From assembly GCF_044751345.1 (NCBI RefSeq), contig NZ_JBIWXY010000001.1:372001-436000 (forward strand): a DNA stretch of 64,000 bases. The letters are read 5' to 3'. The notes beneath the pieces are model-generated. The model had not been told where the DNA came from, searched no databases, and saw nothing but the letters and a program-made list of their open reading frames with translations. Position numbers and translations under genes: made by a program. The DNA is from Methylobacillus methanolivorans. Its GTDB lineage: Bacteria; Pseudomonadota; Gammaproteobacteria; Burkholderiales; Methylophilaceae. Position 1 is the first letter of the stretch, and the number at the start of each line of letters is the position of its first letter. Of this stretch, positions 8,815 through 17,194 are shown piece by piece.

Positions 8815-10812
8815 TTAAGTGTTTTGCCCACCCAGCATGGCCCGAATCTGCGCCATGCGCTGGCGCGCATTTTCCTTGTTGGCGGCTGGGTCGGTTTGTG
8901 GCTGGCCGGAGTGACGTACATCGTCTTCCGGCAACTCTGCGATAAAGCGGCTCGGCTCGCAGGATTCATGCTCACCAGCACGCTTGCGGCGGCGACACCA
9001 GGAAATATGCAGCGATTTTTGCGCTCGGGTGATGCCGACATACATCAGGCGACGTTCTTCCTCGATCTTGCCTTGGTCCACGCTTTCGCGGTGCGGCAGG
9101 ATACCTTCCTCACAGCCGATCAGGAACACGTGGCCATATTCCAGGCCCTTGGAGGCATGCAGCGTTGATAGCTTGACGGCATCGGGTTCTTCGTCTTCAC
9201 GGCCTTCCAGCATACTCATCAGTGAGATCATCTGCGTGAGGGCTAGCAGGTTCTTTTCGTCTTCGTCGCCTTTGCGCGTGAGCCAGGCGACGAAATCCAA
9301 CACGCTCTTCCATTTGTTTTCTGCGCCACGTGGTTCTTCCGTATCGTAAAGGAAAGCCTCGTAATTAATGGCGTTAAGCAAATCGTTCAGCACTTCGCCT
9401 GCTGGGTCTTTCTCGGCACGTTCTTGAATGCGGTTGATGAACTGGCAGAACGTCAGCAAATCTTCCAGTTGGCGATTGCCCATGGTGCGTTGGAAATCAC
9501 CCTCAAACGCTGCCTCGAACAGCGAAATCTTACGCTCACTGGCAAACTCGCCCAGACGCTCCAGTGTTGTGTTGCCTATGCCTTTTTTCGGGGTAGTAGC
9601 CGCGCGAATGAACGCAGGGTCATCGTCTTCATTGGCAATCAGGCGTAGGTAGCTCACCAGATCCTTGATTTCAGCCTTATCGAAAAAGGATTGCCCGCCC
9701 GAGATGGTGTAAGGGATTTTTTGTTGACGTAGCTGTTGCTCAAAAATGCGCGCCTGGTGATTGCCGCGGTAAAGAATGGCGTAGTCAAGGAACTTGGTGC
9801 GGTGCTCGAATTTGTGGGCGAGCAGTTTCATCACGACGGACTCCGCCTCGTGATCTTCGTCCTTGGCTGCGCTGACCTGGATCAGGTCGCCAGTGCCTAG
9901 TTCGCTCCAGAGCTTCTTTTCAAACAGCTTGGGGTTGTTGGCAATGACCTGGTTGGCGGCACGCAGGATGCGCACGGTGGAGCGGTAGTTCTGCTCCAGC
10001 TTGATTACCTTGAGTCGGCTGAAGTCTTCAGTCAGTTGGCGCAGGTTTTCCACGTCAGCACCACGCCAGCCATAAATCGCCTGGTCGTCATCGCCCACGG
10101 CAGTAAAACGGCCTTCGACACCGGTCAGCATCTTCACCAGCTTGTACTGGCAGGCATTGGTATCCTGATATTCATCAATCAGGAGATATTTGAGTTTGTG
10201 CTGCCAGCGCCGCAATGCCTCCGGGTGCTGCTCGAATAGCTCTACCGGCAGCTTGATCAAGTCATCAAAGTCCACTGCCTGGTAGGCCTTTAGTGTCTGC
10301 TGATACACCTGGTAGACCTTGGCAGCTGCATGTGTCAATTCCTCATCGGCAGTTGCTGCTGCCTGGTCAGGATTAATGAAGGCGTTTTTCCAGCTTGAGA
10401 TTTGCCATTGCGTCTTGCGCAGCAGTTGCTTATCCGTGGTGGCTAAGGCATCGGAAAGAATCTTGAAGCTATCAGATGAATCAAGAATGGAGAATTGCGG
10501 TTTGTAGCCCAGCAATTCGGCTTCCTGCCGTAGCATCTGCAAACCCAGCGAGTGGAATGTGGCGATGGTCAGGCCTTTGGCATTATTGCCCTGAAGTAGC
10601 TGCCCAACACGCTCCTGCATTTCACGCGCAGCCTTGTTGGTAAAGGTAATGGCAGCGATTTCCTTGGGCGAGTAACCGCACTTCTCGATCAGGTAGGTAA
10701 TTTTTTGCGTGATGACGCGGGTTTTACCGCTACCGGCACCCGCTAGCACGAGAAGGGGGCCATCAAGGTATTTCACAGCTTCGCGCTGCTGGGGGTTCAT
10801 CGAGTTCAACAT
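8815..10812 (-). CDS. rep: ATP-dependent DNA helicase Rep
   Basis: Superfamily 1A 3'-5' DNA helicase of 665 residues that helps replication forks past obstacles. Q-motif N-P-Q-Q-R-E-A-V lies at 6-13 and Walker A A-G-A-G-S-G-K-T at 24-31. Motif Ia T-F-T-N-K-A-A-R-E-M, motif III G-D-D-D-Q-A-I-Y-G-W-R-G and motif VI near the C-terminus (Y-V-G-I-T-R-A-Q) are all visible. The length fits Rep (673 in E. coli) better than UvrD (about 720). It overlaps nothing and appears to be a single-gene unit. Confidence 0.95.
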   Translation of the reverse strand: MLNSMNPQQREAVKYLDGPLLVLAGAGSGKTRVITQKITYLIEKCGYSPKEIAAITFTNKAAREMQERVGQLLQGNNAKGLTIATFHSLGLQMLRQEAELLGYKPQFSILDSSDSFKILSDALATTDKQLLRKTQWQISSWKNAFINPDQAAATADEELTHAAAKVYQVYQQTLKAYQAVDFDDLIKLPVELFEQHPEALRRWQHKLKYLLIDEYQDTNACQYKLVKMLTGVEGRFTAVGDDDQAIYGWRGADVENLRQLTEDFSRLKVIKLEQNYRSTVRILRAANQVIANNPKLFEKKLWSELGTGDLIQVSAAKDEDHEAESVVMKLLAHKFEHRTKFLDYAILYRGNHQARIFEQQLRQQKIPYTISGGQSFFDKAEIKDLVSYLRLIANEDDDPAFIRAATTPKKGIGNTTLERLGEFASERKISLFEAAFEGDFQRTMGNRQLEDLLTFCQFINRIQERAEKDPAGEVLNDLLNAINYEAFLYDTEEPRGAENKWKSVLDFVAWLTRKGDEDEKNLLALTQMISLMSMLEGREDEEPDAVKLSTLHASKGLEYGHVFLIGCEEGILPHRESVDQGKIEEERRLMYVGITRAQKSLHISWCRRRKRAGEHESCEPSRFIAELPEDDVRHSGQPQTDPAANKENARQRMAQIRAMLGGQNT

Positions 10813-10936
10813 GTTGATTTGCCTGCAGGCTCAAGAGTCAATCAGAAAGGGCTGCTACAAGCGTGTAACAACATCAGGCTGGATTTTATCGTGAGTGAGG
10901 TGTTTGAGGCTAGCAGGGAAATATGATGAAGCGCGT

Positions 10937-10966
10937 AAAAAAAGCCTCACCCTAGATGGTGAGGCT
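10937..10966 (-). terminator. Rho-independent terminator of the first PEP-CTERM gene
   Basis: A nine-base-pair stem, AGCCTCACC / GGTGAGGCT, with a six-nt loop is followed on the minus strand by seven T residues. It lies just past the stop of the PEP-CTERM gene at 11000, so it should end that transcript. Confidence 0.85.
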
Positions 10967-10999
10967 GTAAATTGCCTGCTTGGCAATCGAGTGAATAAA

Positions 11000-11722
11000 T
11001 CAGACGTACAGATTGCTCCTGTCGCGGCGGCGTGCCATGAAACCGACCAAGCCAAGACCAAGTGCCAGCATGGCGTAGGATTCTGGCTCAGGTACTGCGG
11101 TCACGCTATATAAAGTGAAATCTGATTTATCCGCATGAGAGGTCAGGACAAATGATTTGACTGCATTGTCGCCAAATGGATTGTCGATACTCCATACACC
11201 ACCTAAGCCATCAGAAGCGGGACTAAGGTTGCTGACTGTACCGAATCCACCAGTCCACAATGCAGTAGTTTCCCCTTGTGCCTGTAGCTTGAATTCCTTG
11301 GTGGTGTCATCAAAATAGGTGACGGTGATGAATGCCTTCTCCTTGCTGTCACCATATTCCGGCCCATCGAACAGCAGGCCTAAAGTCAGGTTGCTGATCA
11401 CGCGTGAGTCATTAAATTCGGCAAAAATCCACTCGTTCTTGTCGATTTCGCCTACCGTGACATCTGAGCCCTTCAGCGGGGATACACCTACACCCTGATA
11501 TCCATCTTGAGCGGGTTTATAGCTGAATTTACCTTCAATCAGCTTATTCTTGTTGTTGCCTGTCTTAGCGCTAAACGTGACATCGGTACCATTGATGGCA
11601 GTGGTGTGGCTCGAACCATTGCCGAAGTCCTTACCATAGACGGTATCTGCCGCGAATGCAGAAGCGGAAGTAGCCAGTAGGACGCCAGTGGCGGTAGTCG
11701 CCAATAATTTGGAAATACTCAT
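11000..11722 (-). CDS. PEP-CTERM sorted exported protein
   Basis: A 240-residue secreted protein. Residues 1-24 form a signal peptide ending A-S-A-F-A-A. The middle has no recognised domain and is rich in Gly, Asp and Thr. The C-terminus carries the full PEP-CTERM sorting signal: V-P-E-P-E-S-Y near residue 210, a short hydrophobic helix and R-R-R. Such proteins are processed by an exosortase and delivered to the outer surface or extracellular matrix. Unusually, eight residues (ending N-L-Y-V) follow the basic cluster. GAGGAG lies before the ATG. A terminator follows. The function of the exported domain is unknown. Confidence 0.88.
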   Translation of the reverse strand: MSISKLLATTATGVLLATSASAFAADTVYGKDFGNGSSHTTAINGTDVTFSAKTGNNKNKLIEGKFSYKPAQDGYQGVGVSPLKGSDVTVGEIDKNEWIFAEFNDSRVISNLTLGLLFDGPEYGDSKEKAFITVTYFDDTTKEFKLQAQGETTALWTGGFGTVSNLSPASDGLGGVWSIDNPFGDNAVKSFVLTSHADKSDFTLYSVTAVPEPESYAMLALGLGLVGFMARRRDRSNLYV

Positions 11723-11814
11723 GTGATACTCCTCATAGCAGTTGAATCAATCAATTGAATTAATTGTTTTTATTCACAGCAATTACATGCTACTGCTGGC
11801 ATGAGGAGGGGCTC

Positions 11815-11846
11815 AATAGTCTGTTGTGGCTGATACGTTTGGACTA
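11815..11846 (-). promoter_or_regulatory. TAGTC/GGACTA half-sites upstream of PEP-CTERM gene 1
   Basis: On the plus strand TAGTCT (11817-11822) and GGACTA (11841-11846) are separated by 18 bp. Read in the direction of the gene this gives TAGTCC ... AGACTATTGAGC, ending about 93 bp before the start codon. A related inverted repeat stands at a similar distance before the second PEP-CTERM gene (13016-13031), which suggests a shared activator site. The identity of any regulator is unknown. Confidence 0.35.
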
Positions 11847-11938
11847 ATAAGCTGAGGTTTTACGAGAGGTTTTTGTTGGTAATTATATGAATCAATAATT
11901 AATTTTCAAAAGTGATAAAAATGAAAATTATCAATCCA

Positions 11939-12853
11939 TTAATCAGGGGATTGATCTTCTTCAGTATTTTCTTCTGCGATGAGTGCCAGTTGTTGTGCTT
12001 CTTCCATCATGACCGCACGAGAATCAGGCGTTTCCAGGCTGATGCGGCCCAGCGTGCCCGAACGGTAATCCACCAGAAATGCCATGGCGGTTTTTTCCAT
12101 GTCCAGCTCGCCGCCTTTCAAGCGGTAGCCACGGCGCTTGCCAACCGCTTCCAGCAGGTCAATCGCATCCATATTGCTCACATCGGTTTTATAGCGCGCT
12201 TGTAGCAGGGCTGGGTAGCGTTGTAGCAGGATGCCAGCCAGGAATTCAGCCACTTCTTCGTCAATCACGGCGTTGCGGCCTATGGCATGGCTGGCAGCGA
12301 GCATGTAGCCATCGCTTTCATATTTGATCTTGGGCCACATCATGCCGGGCGTGTCGGTAATCGTGAGTTGCGGGCTGAGCTCAAAGCGCTGCTGGCTCTT
12401 GGTGACAGCAGGCTCGTCGCCTACCTTGGCAATCCTGCGGTTGAGTAGGGCGTTCATGAGGGTAGATTTTCCGACGTTGGGGATACCCATGATCATCATG
12501 CGCAATGGCTTGAGGTTCGTTCCGCGGTGTGGTGCCAGGCTACGGCAGAGGCCGGGGATTTTCTTTGCATCGCCTGGCTTCTTGCAGGAAAGCGCCACGG
12601 CCTTGACACCATCCTGGCGATTGAAATGGTTGAGCCAGGCCTGGGTGGCTGCTGGGTCAGCCAAGTCGGCCTTGTTGAGGATTTTCAGGCTAGGGCGCTG
12701 ACGGTAGAGGCGCAAGTCCTCAATCATGGGGTTATGGCTGGCCTCTGGTACGCGCGCATCCAGCACTTCAATCACGATATCGGTGAACTCCATGGTTTCT
12801 TCCGCTTTCTTGCGTGCGGAGGTCATGTGTCCGGGGAACCATTGAATTGCCAT
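11939..12853 (-). CDS. ylqF: Ribosome biogenesis GTPase, RbgA/YlqF-like
   Basis: Circularly permuted GTPase of 304 residues. The motif order G4-G5-G1-G3 is visible: N-K-A-D near residue 60, the P-loop G-I-P-N-V-G-K-S-T near 123-131 and D-T-P-G near 165. The start M-A-I-Q-W-F-P-G-H-M is the signature of YlqF/RbgA, which acts in late assembly of the large ribosomal subunit in Bacillus. The C-terminal ANTAR-like helical domain is present. It sits between the two PEP-CTERM genes with no apparent functional link to them. Confidence 0.93.
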   Translation of the reverse strand: MAIQWFPGHMTSARKKAEETMEFTDIVIEVLDARVPEASHNPMIEDLRLYRQRPSLKILNKADLADPAATQAWLNHFNRQDGVKAVALSCKKPGDAKKIPGLCRSLAPHRGTNLKPLRMMIMGIPNVGKSTLMNALLNRRIAKVGDEPAVTKSQQRFELSPQLTITDTPGMMWPKIKYESDGYMLAASHAIGRNAVIDEEVAEFLAGILLQRYPALLQARYKTDVSNMDAIDLLEAVGKRRGYRLKGGELDMEKTAMAFLVDYRSGTLGRISLETPDSRAVMMEEAQQLALIAEENTEEDQSPD

Positions 12854-13015
12854 GATGAGGTGCTCTATGTGGAATGCGTTGATAAAAAGAATCGCTTTTT
12901 TTGCGTGTGTTCACGGATCAAGCCGACTCAGGCTGTCATTTTAGCATCCCGCTTGCTATCCCTGCCTTATTTTGCATCTTTGTTGCACAAATGAGGTTGT
13001 TGCAATATCTCTGAG

Positions 13016-13031
13016 TAGTCCATTAGGACTA
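13016..13031 (+). promoter_or_regulatory. TAGTCC-ATTA-GGACTA inverted repeat upstream of PEP-CTERM gene 2
   Basis: Perfect six-base arms with a four-base spacer, ending 81 bp before the start codon of the PEP-CTERM/phosphatase pair. The geometry is that of a dimeric activator site. It resembles the sequence upstream of the PEP-CTERM gene at 11000-11722, sharing the stretch GACTATT followed by GC. The regulator cannot be named. Confidence 0.4.
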
Positions 13032-13112
13032 TTTTGCATACATATACCTAACACAAGCGCTTCCTAGTATGGCCCCCGAATCGTTTTCTACTCTCGTTAA
13101 AGGGGAATTACC

Positions 13113-13883
13113 ATGATGTTTCAAAAACATGGCGTAGCGCTGGCCTTGGCTGGTTCCGTGCTGTTTTCTGTGCCTGCGTTTGCGCAGGAAGTGATTATAA
13201 ATGGTGGCTTTGAGGCTGATGCAGCTGAAAGCTACAACCCGCAAGGCTGGCAAGTGGCTGAACACGGCATTTCAGGTTCCGTGCTGGCGACTGATGCCAC
13301 AGAGTCCTACGCCAGCGGTTACAAGACTGTCGGTGCTGCCAGTGGCCAATACTATGGCTTCCTCGATTCTTCCTTCGCCAGTAGTCAAGTGTTGTACCAG
13401 AACTTCTCCATCAGCGCTGTGACTTCTGCTGTGTTGTCTTTCCAGATGTTCGTGAATGACCAGAGCGATAACGGCATCGTCTATATCAACCAAGCTGGCT
13501 TGGATGCAACCACTGGTGGCAGCTACGCCGCCAACCAGCACGTACGCGTCGATATCTTGCGTGCCAGCGCCGATCCTTTCTCGGTTCATGCTACTGACAT
13601 CATCGGTACTTATTATCTGGGCGGAGCCAATGGTCGCCGTTTCGATGGTACTGATAACGTCAACCGCTACGTGGATTACAGCTTTGATGTGACTGACATC
13701 CTAGCTGCTGGTGGTGATTACACCTTGCGCTTTGCTTCCGTGAGCAACCAAGGTGCGCTGCAAGTGGGCCTGGATAACGTCAGCCTGAATATCGCAGCCG
13801 TACCTGAAGCTGATACCTACGCCATGTTATTGGCTGGCTTGGGTGTCTTGGGCTTGGCATTGCGTCGTCGTAAAACTGTTTAA
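13113..13883 (+). CDS. PEP-CTERM sorted exported protein next to phosphatase
   Basis: A 256-residue exported protein with a signal peptide (residues 1-24, cleavage near V-P-A-F-A-Q). A beta-rich domain begins I-I-N-G-G-F-E, reminiscent of jelly-roll carbohydrate-binding-like domains found in many PEP-CTERM proteins. The C-terminal sorting signal is V-P-E-A-D-T-Y-A-M-L near residue 227, followed by a hydrophobic helix and L-R-R-R-K. The second proline of the motif is replaced by alanine, a tolerated variant. An AGGGGAA ribosome-binding site precedes the ATG. The phosphatase gene begins only 21 bp downstream, so the two are surely co-transcribed. Confidence 0.88.
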   Translation: MMFQKHGVALALAGSVLFSVPAFAQEVIINGGFEADAAESYNPQGWQVAEHGISGSVLATDATESYASGYKTVGAASGQYYGFLDSSFASSQVLYQNFSISAVTSAVLSFQMFVNDQSDNGIVYINQAGLDATTGGSYAANQHVRVDILRASADPFSVHATDIIGTYYLGGANGRRFDGTDNVNRYVDYSFDVTDILAAGGDYTLRFASVSNQGALQVGLDNVSLNIAAVPEADTYAMLLAGLGVLGLALRRRKTV

Positions 13884-13904
13884 CTACAAATGGGAGTGCA
13901 TAAA

Positions 13905-15422
13905 ATGAAAAAGGTAACAATGAAGGTATCCGCCCTGGCGGTAATGATGGCACTGAGTGGTCAGGCGATGGCAGAAGATGCCAACACTTGGTTGCAGGAT
14001 GGACAAGAAGCCTTGGCTGCAGCCAAGAAGCTTTACCCCAACAACCGCAAGGCCAAGAACGTGATTCTGTTCGTGGGTGATGGTATGGGTGTTTCCACTG
14101 TGACTGCTGCACGTATCCTGGAGGGTCAGTTGCAAGGCCGTGATGGCGAGCGCAACAAGCTGGCTTTCGAGAAGCTGCCTTACCTGGCGCTCTCCAAGAC
14201 ATATTCTGCTAACCAGCAGACGTCTGATTCTGCTCCTACCATGACTGCTATGGTCACTGGCGTGAAGACGAATGATGGCGTGATCTCTGTTGATCAACGT
14301 GTTGAGAACGGCGAGCGTGACAACAGCAAGGTGCAAGCTGCCAAGTTGGCGACTATCCTGGAATTGGCTGAGCAAAATGGCCGTGCTACAGGCGTGGTTT
14401 CCACAGCACGTATTACCCATGCAACACCTGCCGCTACTTATGCCCATACTTCTGCACGTGATTGGGAGTCTGACAACAACGTGCCTGCGGGTGCTGATGT
14501 CAAGGATATTGCTTCCCAGCTGATCGACAATTTTGGCCAAGGTGGCATTGGTGATGGTATCGAAGTTGTGCTGGGTGGTGGCCGTAGCCGCTTCCTGCCT
14601 AACACAGTGAATGATCCTGAAAACGCAGGCCGTAAGGGTGACCGCCGTGATGGCCGTAACTTGGTTGACGAATACGTGAACAAATTCGGTGGCAAGTTTG
14701 TCTGGAATCAGGCGCAATTCGATGCGATCAATCCCGCTAACACTAACCGTTTGCTGGGCTTGTTCGAGCGTTCCCACATGCAATACGAGCATGACCGCCC
14801 GAACGACACTGGCAAGGAACCATCCTTGGCAGAGCTGACTGGCAAGGCCATCGACATCCTGAAGAAAAATCCTAAGGGCTTCTTCCTGATGGTGGAAGCT
14901 GGTCGTATCGACCACGGTCACCATGCCAACAATGCTTACCGTGCCCTGACTGACACCATTGCCTTGTCTGACGCTGTGAAGAAGACACTGGAAAAGGTTG
15001 ATCTCAATGACACGTTGGTGATTGTGACAGCTGACCACAGCCATACCATGACGATTGGTGGTTACCCAGAGCGTGGCAATCCTATCTTGGGCAAGGTAGC
15101 TGTTGATGGTCGCCTGAGCAAGGCAACCGATGGCAACCCTTACACCACCATCTCCTATGCCAACGGTAAAGGTTACTACCCTAACGTACCTGGTGAAACT
15201 GTTTATAACTTCCCAGCACGTAGTGGTCGTATTGCCGACATGACCAATGTGGACACCAGTGATCCTGATTTCCACCAGGAAGTGACAGTGCCATTGGATT
15301 CAGAAACTCACGCTGCTGAAGAAGTTGAAATCTTCGCAGGTGGTCCTAAGGCTCACCTGTTCCAGGGTATCCAGGAACAAAGCTATATCTTCCACGTGAT
15401 GAAGGATGCCTTTGGCTTCTAA
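13905..15422 (+). CDS. phoA: Alkaline phosphatase, PhoA family, periplasmic or secreted
   Basis: A 505-residue phosphomonoesterase of the PhoA superfamily. The signal peptide is residues 1-23 (ending G-Q-A-M-A). The metal ligand is D59 within F-V-G-D-G-M-G, and the nucleophile is S109 within T-S-D-S-A-P. Further metal-binding histidines lie in R-I-D-H-G-H-H and A-D-H-S-H. GGGAG stands eight bases before the ATG at 13905; an upstream in-frame ATG at 13890 has no such site and was rejected. The gene is joined to a PEP-CTERM gene and followed by a strong terminator. PhoB control would be expected, but no convincing Pho box was found. Confidence 0.93.
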   Translation: MKKVTMKVSALAVMMALSGQAMAEDANTWLQDGQEALAAAKKLYPNNRKAKNVILFVGDGMGVSTVTAARILEGQLQGRDGERNKLAFEKLPYLALSKTYSANQQTSDSAPTMTAMVTGVKTNDGVISVDQRVENGERDNSKVQAAKLATILELAEQNGRATGVVSTARITHATPAATYAHTSARDWESDNNVPAGADVKDIASQLIDNFGQGGIGDGIEVVLGGGRSRFLPNTVNDPENAGRKGDRRDGRNLVDEYVNKFGGKFVWNQAQFDAINPANTNRLLGLFERSHMQYEHDRPNDTGKEPSLAELTGKAIDILKKNPKGFFLMVEAGRIDHGHHANNAYRALTDTIALSDAVKKTLEKVDLNDTLVIVTADHSHTMTIGGYPERGNPILGKVAVDGRLSKATDGNPYTTISYANGKGYYPNVPGETVYNFPARSGRIADMTNVDTSDPDFHQEVTVPLDSETHAAEEVEIFAGGPKAHLFQGIQEQSYIFHVMKDAFGF

Positions 15423-15453
15423 TGCACTGGATTGATTTGGTGTGATTGACGAC

Positions 15454-15493
15454 GGATGGAATGGCCTAGGCCATTCCATCCATTTTACTTTTT
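15454..15493 (+). terminator. Terminator after phoA (28-bp perfect palindrome)
   Basis: Positions 15454-15481 form a perfect 28-bp palindrome centred on CCTAGG, which folds into a 12-bp stem with a four-base loop. It is followed by a T-rich tract (ATTTTACTTTTTA). It lies 32 bp after the phosphatase stop codon. Confidence 0.85.
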
Positions 15494-15513
15494 AGTCTGT
15501 GAGAGTGTGAATA

Positions 15514-16248
15514 ATGCAAAACAACATGAAATATAGCGCGATATTGCTGCTTTCCCTGTTGCCTGGCTTTGCTGTGGCAGAAACCTTGCCTGACCTGGAT
15601 GCGCGATTTGAAACCTCGCAGTGCGAGTTGCCATGTAAGCACTCCATCAAGCGTGAATGGCTGATGCTGCGTGGCGCAAACCAGGTCGAGCTCCGCGATG
15701 TCAACGCCAAGCGCAGCGATCTTTGGCAGTGGCAGGATGACACCTTGGACTATGTCTATCTGATGCATGGTCAACAACGGGCGATTGATTACACCTCCAT
15801 TGATCTGCGTTTGTTGGGGATAGGCGCTAGCGAAAGCAAGTGGCAGGCGCTGGCAAAGCTGGTTACAAGCAGCGAGCTGGCCAGCATGGAGAAAACACCT
15901 GGCAAGCCTTATGAAAAGATGGCCACCGAGATTTATCGCGGCACATTAAATGGGGTGGCAACAGAGCTGACCTGGATCCCTGCCTTGCAGATTCCGCTGC
16001 AGGTGGAATACCGCTATCCAAAACAGATAGTGACCGTAAAGCTGGTGGAACGCTATCAGGGCAAGCTGCCAGTGCAGAAAACCACGGCCAAGCAATTGCA
16101 GGAATACCAGCATGTAGATTTCGTTGATATCGGCGACATGGAGCATGACAAGCAGGCGGTGGCCTGGTTGGCAGAAGCCAAGGACGCGCCGGGTGTGCAT
16201 GTGCATCATCACGATCATGGTGATCACCATGAACATGGGGTCAATTGA
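15514..16248 (+). CDS. Secreted protein with histidine-rich C-terminus
   Basis: A 244-residue exported protein of unknown function. A signal peptide ends near residue 23 (G-F-A-V-A-E). The mature N-terminus has a cysteine pair in S-Q-C-E-L-P-C-K. The rest is mixed alpha/beta with no motif I recognise. The last sixteen residues are a metal-binding-like tail in which seven of sixteen are His (H-V-H-H-H-D-H-G-D-H-H-E-H), with Asp and Glu between. It follows the phosphatase but lies beyond its terminator. The tail suggests periplasmic zinc or other metal binding, possibly metal supply to the phosphatase; this is inference only. Confidence 0.75.
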   Translation: MQNNMKYSAILLLSLLPGFAVAETLPDLDARFETSQCELPCKHSIKREWLMLRGANQVELRDVNAKRSDLWQWQDDTLDYVYLMHGQQRAIDYTSIDLRLLGIGASESKWQALAKLVTSSELASMEKTPGKPYEKMATEIYRGTLNGVATELTWIPALQIPLQVEYRYPKQIVTVKLVERYQGKLPVQKTTAKQLQEYQHVDFVDIGDMEHDKQAVAWLAEAKDAPGVHVHHHDHGDHHEHGVN

Positions 16249-16312
16249 GGTGCTTGTCGCCTAAAGGTCTGCGGGATGCCTGAGAGAATGAGCGTAATGC
16301 TAGAATACTGGC

Positions 16313-17134
16313 ATGACGCTCATCCCAGAAATCAAGCCCCAGCAATCCCTAGAACTACTCAAGGAGCTGCATATCCTCACGCGGGATGGCAAGCTCAACC
16401 AAGATACACGGCGCAAGCTCAAGCAGGTGTATCACCTCTATCACTTCATTGAGCCCTTGTTGCAGGAGGTGATGGAGAATAATGCCAACCCCTTGTTGGT
16501 TGACCACGGTGCAGGCAAGTCTTATTTGGGTTTTATTCTCTATGACTTGTTCATCAAGCAACAGTCAGCAGGCCGCATCGCCGGTATAGAAACTCGTGGA
16601 GAGCTGGTAGAAAAATCCCGCACACTGGCTGACAAGCTGGGATTCAGTCGCATGGATTTCCTGCATTTGAGCGTGGAGGAGGCGATTACCTCCAACACCT
16701 TGCCGGACCAGGTGGATATTGTCACTGCCTTGCATGCCTGCAACACCGCGACGGATGATGCCATACGCTTTGGCTTGGAGAAAAAGGCGCAGTTCATGGT
16801 CTTGGTGCCATGTTGCCAAGCCGAGGTGGCTGAAGTATTGCGCCGACACAAGAATGAGTCTTTCGCCAAGACGCCATTGTCTGAAATCTGGCGTCACCCC
16901 ATCCACACCCGCGAATTCGGTAGCCAGATCACTAACGTATTGCGTTGCTTACAGCTGGAAGCACATGGTTACCAAGTCACGGTGACTGAGCTGGTAGGGT
17001 GGGAGCACTCCATGAAAAATGAGCTGATCATTGCCCGTTACAAGAACAGCCCGCGGCGCAATGCCCAGACCCGGCTGGAGCACATTCTTGACGAGCTGAA
17101 TCTACAGGATTTGCGGCACCGCTTTATTGCTTAA
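16313..17134 (+). CDS. Class I SAM-dependent methyltransferase (METTL25/GSTCD-like)
   Basis: A 273-residue protein with a Rossmann methyltransferase fold. Motif I is V-D-H-G-A-G-K-S at 63-70. A conserved T-A-L-H-A-C-N-T-A-T-D-D-A stands near 138-150 and V-P-C-C-Q near 165-169. The ALHACDTATD and PCC combination is typical of the Methyltransf_32 group found in GSTCD and METTL25 proteins. Substrate unknown. No ribosome-binding site is visible, and a TAGAAT -10-like hexamer ends six bases before the ATG, so the mRNA may be leaderless. Confidence 0.8.
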   Translation: MTLIPEIKPQQSLELLKELHILTRDGKLNQDTRRKLKQVYHLYHFIEPLLQEVMENNANPLLVDHGAGKSYLGFILYDLFIKQQSAGRIAGIETRGELVEKSRTLADKLGFSRMDFLHLSVEEAITSNTLPDQVDIVTALHACNTATDDAIRFGLEKKAQFMVLVPCCQAEVAEVLRRHKNESFAKTPLSEIWRHPIHTREFGSQITNVLRCLQLEAHGYQVTVTELVGWEHSMKNELIIARYKNSPRRNAQTRLEHILDELNLQDLRHRFIA

Positions 17135-17194
17135 GTGTTGGGCTGCCAGGCAGGTTCATTCGTGCAGTTGCAGGTTGCTAGAACGAAGCCTAGC

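Noticed and set aside
12933..12939. CTGTCAT, a possible Pho-box half-site upstream of the PEP-CTERM/phoA genes
   Set aside because: The second half four bases later (GCATCCC) does not match, and it lies about 175 bp from the start codon. A single 7-base match is not enough.
12973..12987. TGCATC-TTT-GTTGCA, one mismatch from the candidate Zur operator
   Set aside because: The dyad is broken in one arm and the flanking genes (GTPase, PEP-CTERM) have no zinc link. It is probably chance, but worth including in a genome-wide motif scan.
13884..15275. 463-codon open frame on the minus strand opposite phoA
   Set aside because: It is antisense to a well-supported phosphatase gene, has no recognisable domain or ribosome-binding site, and arises from strong codon bias in phoA.
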